Notes under the pieces: generated by a model
The model's database searches: none
What the model saw: the letters and a program-made list of their open reading frames with translations, nothing else
What the model was told of the DNA's origin: nothing
Assembly: GCA_006176705.1 (NCBI GenBank)
Contig: QRFJ01000483.1
Location: forward strand, 496,001-560,000
Direction: 5' to 3'
Origin: Cocos nucifera
Lineage: Eukaryota; Streptophyta; Magnoliopsida; Arecales; Arecaceae
DNA length: 64,000 nucleotides
Translations under genes and position numbers: made by a program
Part shown: positions 56,734-64,000 of the stretch, one piece after another
How the letters are laid out: each line of letters begins with the position of its first letter
Position numbering within the stretch: position 1 is the stretch's first letter

Positions 56734-59700
56734 ATGGTTAGTGAAAGTCCACTCCATCCTCTATTGGATAGTGGCAATCATTTAGGATCTGAATATGAGA
56801 AATCTAGTGTTGACCCAAATAAGACATATCCAAAGAGGAATGGTCCTCTTGATTTGAATAGGCTGAATAGCGAAAATCAGCAAAGAGTTGCTGGGCAAGG
56901 TTGTTATATGATAACACCATGTAATTTTACTATTTGTGATACATCTACCTGGGTATTAGATATCGAGAGTCCAATTCACATATACAATTCATTGCATAGA
57001 CTTCAAATTGATAGAAAGTTTGAGGATGGAGAAACATTTCTTAATGTTGGAGATGGAAGGAATGTTTCGATCCTAGCATTGAAAACTCTTGAGCTTATTT
57101 TCAAAAGTAATAATATCATTTTTAGTGACTATCACTATTGTTCATCTTTTATGATGAACATAATATCTATTGGGCTTTTGGCCCAGGATGGTTATAGTTT
57201 ATCAACAAAGAGATATTATTGCGATATCATTATGAATGATGTCATAATAATATAAGGATAATTAAAAAATGGCATTTACGTCTTACCACAGTCTATTAGT
57301 GTAATGTACATGTCAAATAAATATCTGAAACTGGATAATATCACCGATGCCTATCTTAGGCACTATAGGCTTGATCATATAATCAAGAATAGGATTAACA
57401 GGTTAGTCAAGGAGCACATCCTTGACATCGATGATTATGAATTATAGAATACCTATGAGTCTTATCTTCTTAGTAAGATGACCAAATCATCTTTTACTGG
57501 AAAGGGTTAACAGGCCATTGATCTTCTGAGTCTAGTTCATACTAATGTATGCAGACCTATGAATACATATGCTAGAGATGGGTTCTACTACTTTATTTCA
57601 TTTACTGATGATCTATCTAGGTATGGATACATCTATCTTATGAAAAGTAAATCTAATTTGTTTGAAATGTTCAAACGATATCGAAATAAGATAAAAAAAA
57701 TAACTTGAAAAGAGTATTAAAACTCTTCAATCTGACCGAGGAGGTGAATACCTTTCCAATGAGTTTTTGACATATCTAGGAGAGAATGAAATTCTCTCTT
57801 AATGGATCCGTCCTGAAATACCACAGCATAAAGGTGTATCTGAAAGGAGGAATTGAATCCTATTAGACATGGTTCGATCCATGATGAGATTTATGAGTTT
57901 GCCAATTTCATTCTGGGGGTATGCACTTGAGACTGTTTGTTTTGTTTTAAATAATATTTCGAGCAAGTCTATCACAAAAACTCCATATAAGATATAGACT
58001 GGGCATAGGTCGATACTCTCTCACCTTAGAGTTTGGAGATGTCTGACTTATGTAAAATATTTGCAAGTAGAAAAGCTTGGACCTAGGTTTGATAAATGTT
58101 TGTTTATAGGATACCCCAAGAAAACTAGGAGATATTACTTCTACCTTGCTGAAGAGCAAAAGGTGTTCGTCAGCAATAGAGCAGCCTTTTTGGAAAAGAA
58201 GTTCCTTATGGAAGGAACTGCTGTCTCTAATGTTGAACTTAGTGAAGTTTGATAGGTGGAAGAACTGACACATTCTAGCGAACCTACAGAACTGGATTTG
58301 ATAAGATCAAATCCAGAGCCCGTTGAAGAGGCACCAAGGAGATTCGATAGAGTACCACGTTAGCTGGATAGCTACTATGATTTTTTGGTTCGGGATGGTG
58401 ATCCTATCAAACTCGATGAGAACGATGAAGATCCAATTGCCTATATGGATGCCGTAAAGGATCGACTGCAATAAGTGGTTGGAAGCCATGAAGTCCAAAA
58501 TGGAGTCTATGAAGGTCAATAGTGTATGGACACTGGTTGATCCATCTGAAGGGGTAAAATTCATTAGGTGTAAGTAGATTTTCAAAAGAAAAAGGGGCAT
58601 AGATGGGAAGATGGAGACTTATAAAGCCCATCTAGTTGTTAAGAAAAATCATCAGCATTATGGTATTGACTATGATGAGATATTTTCTTCAGTGGCAATT
58701 TTCAAATCCATTCAGATCATGCTTACGATAGCAGTATACCTAGACTATGAGATCTGAAAAATGGATGTGAAGATAGCTTTTCTTAATGGAGAGCTAGATG
58801 AAGAGGTGTATATGATACAATCTAAGGGATTCACATCCACAGATGAGTCCAAAGTGTGTCGGCTTCAAAGATCCATCTATGGATTAAAGCAAGCATCTCG
58901 GAGTTGGAACATGCATTTTGATAAGGTGATCAAAGCATATGGATTCGTTAAGAATAGAGAGGAACCCTGCATGTATAAATGGGCTAATGATTCTATAGTA
59001 GTATTTCTTGTACTGTATGTTGATAACATTCTCTTAATTGGGAATGACTGCATTATAGAGAATAAAGGTTTGGCTGTCGTCTCAGTTCTCCATGAAGGAC
59101 TTGAAAGAAACTTCCTACATCCTAGGGATGAAGATATATAGGGATAGATCTAAAGTTTGCTTGAATTTTCTCAATCCACGTACATCAATATCATGTTGAA
59201 GAGGTTCAGTATGGTGAATTTCAAGAAGAGCTATCTCTCGATAGACCATGGAATTTTTTTTAAAGAGAAATTATCCGACAACTCCTCAAGAGATAGGGAG
59301 TATGAGTAGAATAACATATGCTTCGACAGCGGGTTCTATTATATATGCCATGATGTGTATGAGATCAAACGTGGTATACTCACTAGAGGTAATGAGTAGA
59401 TACCGGTCTGATCCAGATGAGAATCATTGGAAGGTTGTAAAGATAATCATGAAGTATTTGAGAAATACTAAGGACCACGGCTCATCTATAGAGATGTTGA
59501 TTTGAAACTTATAGGATATACTAATTCTAATTTTCAGTTAGATCATGATGACAGTAAGAGTGTGTCAGGTCATGTGTTTATCCTGAATGAAGGAGCGGTC
59601 TACTGAAAAAGTTTCAACCAGCATACTATGATCGATTCTTTATGCGAGGCAAAGTATATCGTGGCATCTGACGCTATGAAGAAAGCTGTGTGGCTGTGAA

Positions 59701-59957
59701 AGTTCATCAATGAGCTAGGAGTGGCACCCTCCTTGGATAGTCCAGTTCTACTTTACTATGATAGCACTAGCGCCATAGCTCAAGTGAAGGAGTTGAAGGC
59801 ACATGAGCATACCAAGCACATTCTGCATCGCTCTCACCTTGTACAAGAGATCGTGGAAGGAGGTGACGTCGAGCTTCAGAAGATCGATGGAATGGAGAAC
59901 ATGGATAACCCATTTACTAAGTTTCTTGGAATAAAAGAGTTCAACAATCATAAATAA
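56734..59957 (+). pseudogene. pol: Copia E+ pol, broken, RT motif YVDN
   Basis: The open start 56734-57255 reads MVSESPLHPLLDSG, then QGCYMITPCNFTICD and the protease STWVLDIESPIHIYNS (catalytic G lost). Integrase 57350-57950: LVHTNVCRPMNTYARDGF, FTDDLSRYGYIYLMK, SDRGGEYL. Linker LGPRFDKCLFIGYPKKTRRYY cut to KCLFIGYPKKTRRY near 58090. RT 58540-59140: MDVKIAFLNGELDEEVYMI, SIYGLKQASRSWNMHF, then LYVDNILLI, where the second Asp of YVDD is Asn (59016-59027). RNase H 59248-59957: SAGSIIYAMM-like STAGSIIYAMMCMRSNVVYS, SPVLLYYDSTSAIAQ, HTKHILHRSHLVQEIVEGGD. Stops and frame changes are many. With no gag and a changed catalytic residue, it cannot act alone. Confidence 0.88.
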
Positions 59958-60006
59958 AAGATGGGTATTCGATACTGTTCTAAGTAGCTTTAGTCTAAGT
60001 GGGAGT

Positions 60007-62707
60007 TGTTGAAAAATATATCTTAAAGCTAATCATCTAGATTGTAGATGGTTGAGCTAAATATAATTATACTTAAATTATTAATAAATAAAATTTTTAT
60101 TTTGATATTTTTATCATTTTGTGCATCTTCCTGTAATGAACTCTTCTGTGATGAAGTCCTTAGGACTATTTAAACTCGACAAAGGAGGATTTATTACTTA
60201 GTTCTTAAACCTGATTGTGATCAATTGATACATTGTTACCAAGGACGACAACATAATCAAGTGCAGATCATTGCGTGCCATATTTATTGATTGTCCTCTT
60301 AACCAAGGAGTATGGAGATACTAGTATGGCATGTAAGTAAAGTGTAGGAATATATTTCACTGATCGTGACTCAACTGCATAGCTCTCTGCTGTCAAGAGT
60401 TGCTCGTGAAGGATATAAGTATAAGTATCCTTTAGACCTGAGATCACTATGATGACTTGCAAGCAACTCACTATACTTAGGTACCAAACTACCTAAATTT
60501 TTAATTCAGTGATGGAAGGCTAGCGAGTGCAGTTAAGTACTTATGAAGTCAATGTGTGAGCCAAGATGGGATTGATCACTCTAAGTGTTAGAGCAAGTGA
60601 ATCATTGTATTTCAATTTAGCAAACCCTCAGTCGGGGTAGTCCATTTGATGGACACTGAATTTTGAAATACACTATAGATGATTTTTCAAGATTGACAGT
60701 TAAATCCTAGATCATCTTTTGAGTATTAAGATCAAGGGGATAAATTATACAGTAACCATATGCCATAGGTTCGTCATTGTTGTACTATGACTTTTTGACC
60801 TATCCGAACATCGAGTACCATTACTAGATGGTCACATCGATTGGTACAGAAAATTAGTTCTTATGCTATCGACTTAAAATTTGAATCCATGGGATCACAC
60901 ACAAAAGAAGTTCCTACCTGATCTGATGGCTGATTATGAGTTCTGATGACCTGAGACTCTATTGTCAAGAGTCCCACTGGACTGGGACTCTATGACCGGG
61001 AGTCCCACTGGACTGAAACTTTACTTTTATGAGTCCCACTAGACTAAAACTCTAAGTTCTACTTATCTAGGACTCTCTGATCAAGAGTTTCACTGGTCTG
61101 AAACTCTATGATCGTAAGTTTCATTTATTTGGGACACTGGGTTCAAGAGTCCCACTGATTTGGGACTCTTCAAAAGTTTCATATTGATGGGACTCTATTG
61201 CCCAGACACCCACCTAATTGGGACTTTATATTTATTGAAGGATTAATTAGCAATTTGATTATTGATTAGCTTAATTTGATTAAGCAATGAGAATTCGATC
61301 AAGTCTGATTGAATTTGATTCGATTGGGTTTGACCCGATTAGATCATGAGATGATCTAATCGCTATGGAAGATTTGACCCTGATTTGATTAGGGGCTGGA
61401 TCTAATTAATTTTTAATTTAATTAGAATTTTATTAGATTAGATTAAACCTAATTTATTTAGATTTAATTTGGTCTAATTGGGTCTAGATTAATTGGTTTA
61501 GTTGAAACCAATTTGGAACAAATCAAATGAGATTTGAATTCAAACTCTCCCATGCACCTACCATCTTTGACTTTATCCATGCCCCATCTATCTTTTTATG
61601 TGAGATTTCTCATGCAAAAATGGATTTGCACCTCCTCTCTTTTCTCTCTTTGACCTGATCCAAGTGTTGGATCGGTTCAAACAAGAATGAATTTTGAATT
61701 CAATTAAGGTTTGTTAGAAGTTGAAACCTCCTAACTCCCTACACCTTATCCGCTCCTTGGGCCATATGTTTTCTCACGCACATTCTCATGCAATTCTAAG
61801 GGTGGGCATGTAGAAGGAGAGTCCTTCTATGCATCAAACACTCTAGAGTGGGTGCTAGAAGTAGATAAGGCTTCCACTTGAATTTTGAATTCAAGTGGAA
61901 ACCTCTTAAGCACCTTATCTAATCCACTCCACATGTTTTGGCCAGTGTGTCACCCATTTTTAAATGGATTTTTTTTCTAGCATGCATGGGGATGCATGGG
62001 TAATCTGAGGAGTGCATGAAGAGGTTTCTAAGAGAGAGAAAAATCAAAAAGGGGTGCAAGTCTAGGCATGGAAAATTTTAGGGAGAGAGGCAGTGTATTT
62101 CCTATGCCAACTTTTCTCATACCCACTTCTGCTATTTTTTTCTTTTTTATCACCCATCTTAAAAGTTTTTGTAAGTGGGTGTTCAGTAGAGGGAGAGTCT
62201 CTCTACCCATGAAAATTTGTTTCATGGGAAAACTCCAAAGAGAGTAGGCGTGAGAGGATTTTCAAGCATCAGGGTTTTTGAGTGTTCAAAACTCTAGAGT
62301 TGGGACTCAGGGTTCGGATGGAGAGATTGAGTGCTGTGAGCATTAGATTACCACCAAATTTGAAACACCACTTCATCATCCTTCATAGCACACCATCTAT
62401 TCTTCTAGAGCATCTTGGAGATCAAAAGGAAGATGATCGATTGGGTCGATCAAGATCAGCCATCGAAGGTCTTAGTGAGGAGCTAGCACTCCAATGGAGC
62501 TGGTCAGGACTAAGAGCTCCATGTGGATCAATCGTAGAGGCTGGATAAGTGTGTAGCTATAGCATGATGCTAGAGCATATTTTGGTGGATTTAGATCGTG
62601 AAGATTAGCTATCCGTGCTCAAGTATCAAGTTCTAAACTCGAATCAATCAGTAAATATGATTTATTAATTGATTATATTTAAATTTTAAATTACATATTA
62701 GCATGTC
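60007..62707 (+). repeat. E+ 3' LTR, first part
   Basis: Starts TGTTGAAAAATATATC after the purine tract. Collinear with the 5' LTR to GCATGTC at 62707, where B2+ is inserted. The last 130 bases or so lie outside the window. Confidence 0.88.
60953..61180 (+). repeat. Hairpin-forming minisatellite in the E+ 3' LTR
   Basis: Counterpart of 49478-49705. The clearest unit is GGGACTCTATGACCGGGAGT plus CCC: a perfect 7-bp stem GGGACTC/GAGTCCC. Confidence 0.72.
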
Positions 62708-63637
62708 TATTCAGATTTATGTTGCTCCCAAGCTTTGAAAGGCTACTAAAGGAGTCAGAATGTTGGCTTCGAGCGTCTAGGAAAGGTGTGAGTCCTAGAA
62801 CTAGGACAAAAGTTATCCTAGGTGAAGGCGGCATGTAGCCCTCCATGGGTGCAAGGTTCAAGTATGAGGACTTTGAGGGGCTTGGTAGGTGCTCCAGAGA
62901 ACTAAGACACAAGATGGAGCAAAGGATCAATGCCAAAAGAAGAATCAGCCAATATAAGGGGCTGACACATAGGCAAGCTGGCTTGGATCCGCAGTCGAGC
63001 TGACTCAGACTGAGATTGAGCCAACTCAGGGTACAGTCGAGCTGGTTGTCTCAGGCAGATATAAGATAGAGTTTGGATGAGATGCAGTCAAGCCAGCTCA
63101 ACTATTGAGAGAGCCAGCTCGATGGTGGTGAACAAAATTGGATGAAATTTTTTATTTAGTATCTTAAGGCATGGTCCAATAAAATCTTAAGATGGCTAAC
63201 TCATGTATGGATTGGATTTAGATCCAAAAAATGAGAGCATGGGAGACATGGATGTACATAAGCTCAGTGAGTACTTTTATGTATTAGATTAGCCAGGAGA
63301 GTTTTTGGTTGGACCTAATATTTATGTATAAATACATAGGATGTATTAAAATTTTATAATGTGGATTAGAATATAGATCTTTTCTTCCTCAATCTCTCTT
63401 CTCTCTTCTCTCTAGAATTGCCACCCTAAGGGGGGTACCTCCCTCAAGCCCAAGGAGGGAGGCGCCCCATCATAGATCTAAATTAGTGGATCGATGGTTT
63501 GCTATCCTTAGAGAATGTCAAATATCTCCTCAGGTCCATGCTAAAGATTAGGGGCTTCCACAACATAGTATCAAGGTTAGGTGATGCCATGGTGATGCAC
63601 CAATAATTTGGTATCAGAGCTAGGTGTTGCACCAATA
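62708..63637 (+). repeat. 5' LTR of B2+
   Basis: Starts with a decayed TATTCAGATTTATG and ends GCACCAATA. Near its end the segment GCACCAATAATTTGGTATC occurs twice, 32 bases apart, so the exact LTR end has two candidates (63605 or 63637). Confidence 0.75.
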
Positions 63638-64000
63638 ATTTGGTATCGAAGCCTGATGGTATGTGAAAGCAAAAGAGAAGTCATACAAGATGAAATCAGA
63701 AATCTGCACAAGTATTCCATGATATATCTCAGATCTATCTTTGTTATTACCATGGTATGGCCAACCGAAAGCAGTGGATTGAAGGTGGACGCTGAGAGGA
63801 TTAATGAAAAGGATTTTTTCTGGGGTGAAAGGTTTGAGTGCATGATTTTTTTATTAGTCTTGGTTAGAGAGATCAGAGTGTATGATGGATGATAGGGTTC
63901 TCTAGGAAGATGGGTAGTATAGGGCTGTTTGGCAGATGAAGAGAGGTTTTCCAAGGGATAATGATCAAAGAAAAGCTAAAAAAGTGACTATAGGTCCTTC
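62708..64000 (+). mobile_element. B-family element B2+, cut by the window end
   Basis: LTR 62708-63637, primer-binding site ATTTGGTATCGAAGC (63638-63652), then interior collinear with B+ from 52060 onward (GAAGTCATACAAGATGAAAT near 63675), with a deletion near 63885. The LTR is closest to B' (13355), with a GAGC-type motif cluster at 62965-63130. It lies in the 3' LTR of E+. Its TSD cannot be checked. Confidence 0.82.

Larger units (their letters stand above)
48535..62707 (+). mobile_element. Copia element E+, pol without gag
   Basis: Plus strand: 5' LTR 48535-54972 (split by B+), primer-binding site, 1.75-kb leader, pol 56734-59957, purine tract TAAGTGGGAGT (59996-60006), 3' LTR from 60007, itself split by B2+ at 62708 and continuing outside the window. 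LTR length without B+ is about 2.83 kb. No gag domain or zinc knuckle lies between leader and protease. Sister of the C/F family by LTR start, leader and pol. Confidence 0.88.

Noticed and set aside
48535..62707. Endogenous pararetrovirus (caulimovirid) in the large E+ region
   Set aside because: Domain order protease, integrase, RT, RNase H with LTRs and a tRNA primer site is copia; no movement protein or coat protein motif was seen.

Overview
This window looks like nuclear DNA from a flowering plant, probably a monocot. A palm is my guess from the style of the LTR families, with low confidence. The sequence is AT-rich, has one assembly gap (1168-1957), and shows no host gene, rRNA or tRNA that I can support. 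Almost all of it is LTR retrotransposons, mostly Ty1/copia, inserted into one another and decayed by stop codons, frameshifts and transitions. The layout was worked out by hand from LTR ends, tRNA primer-binding sites (mostly variants of TGGTATCAGAGC), polypurine tracts, target-site duplications (TSDs) and protein motifs.

Left part (1-13150). A Ty3/gypsy element of Tat-like style contributes an antisense accessory ORF (10305-11110, continuing at 1958-2563) and its 3' LTR (11860 to about 13143). A second gypsy element (2564-10299, TSD CCTTG) is inserted in that ORF. It has both LTRs and a broken gag but no recognisable pol.

Middle part (13153-47793). A minus-strand copia element, called C-, is the host of a nested stack. 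Its RT is split by a solo LTR (B', TSD ATATA), which is itself split by a non-coding LTR element (B-, 13979-17578). Its 5' LTR is split by element D- (22793-45900, TSD ATCAC). D- contains G-, a SIRE-like gag-only element (33013-44003, TSD AGTGC), and G- contains H-, a complete 5.5-kb copia element (36693-42236, TSD CCTCA). The other LTR of D- is interrupted by a chain of truncated pieces: D+, then an LTR of family E on the minus strand, then F+, a second member of the C family.

Right part (47794-64000). A short LTR-like fragment is followed by E+, a long copia element (48535 to beyond the window) with 2.8-kb LTRs and a pol but no visible gag. Each of its LTRs carries a B-family non-coding element (51056-54658, TSD CAACC/CAATC; and 62708 to the window end).

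How the parts could work together: several families lack parts that others have (A and G keep gag only, D keeps gag and the start of pol, E keeps pol only, B codes for nothing). Movement of these copies would therefore have depended on proteins from other elements. The LTRs of B, D, G and H, families that otherwise differ, share clusters of a near-palindromic motif of the form CTGAGCCGGCTCAG. The C family carries two copies of a small hairpin in its 5' leader.
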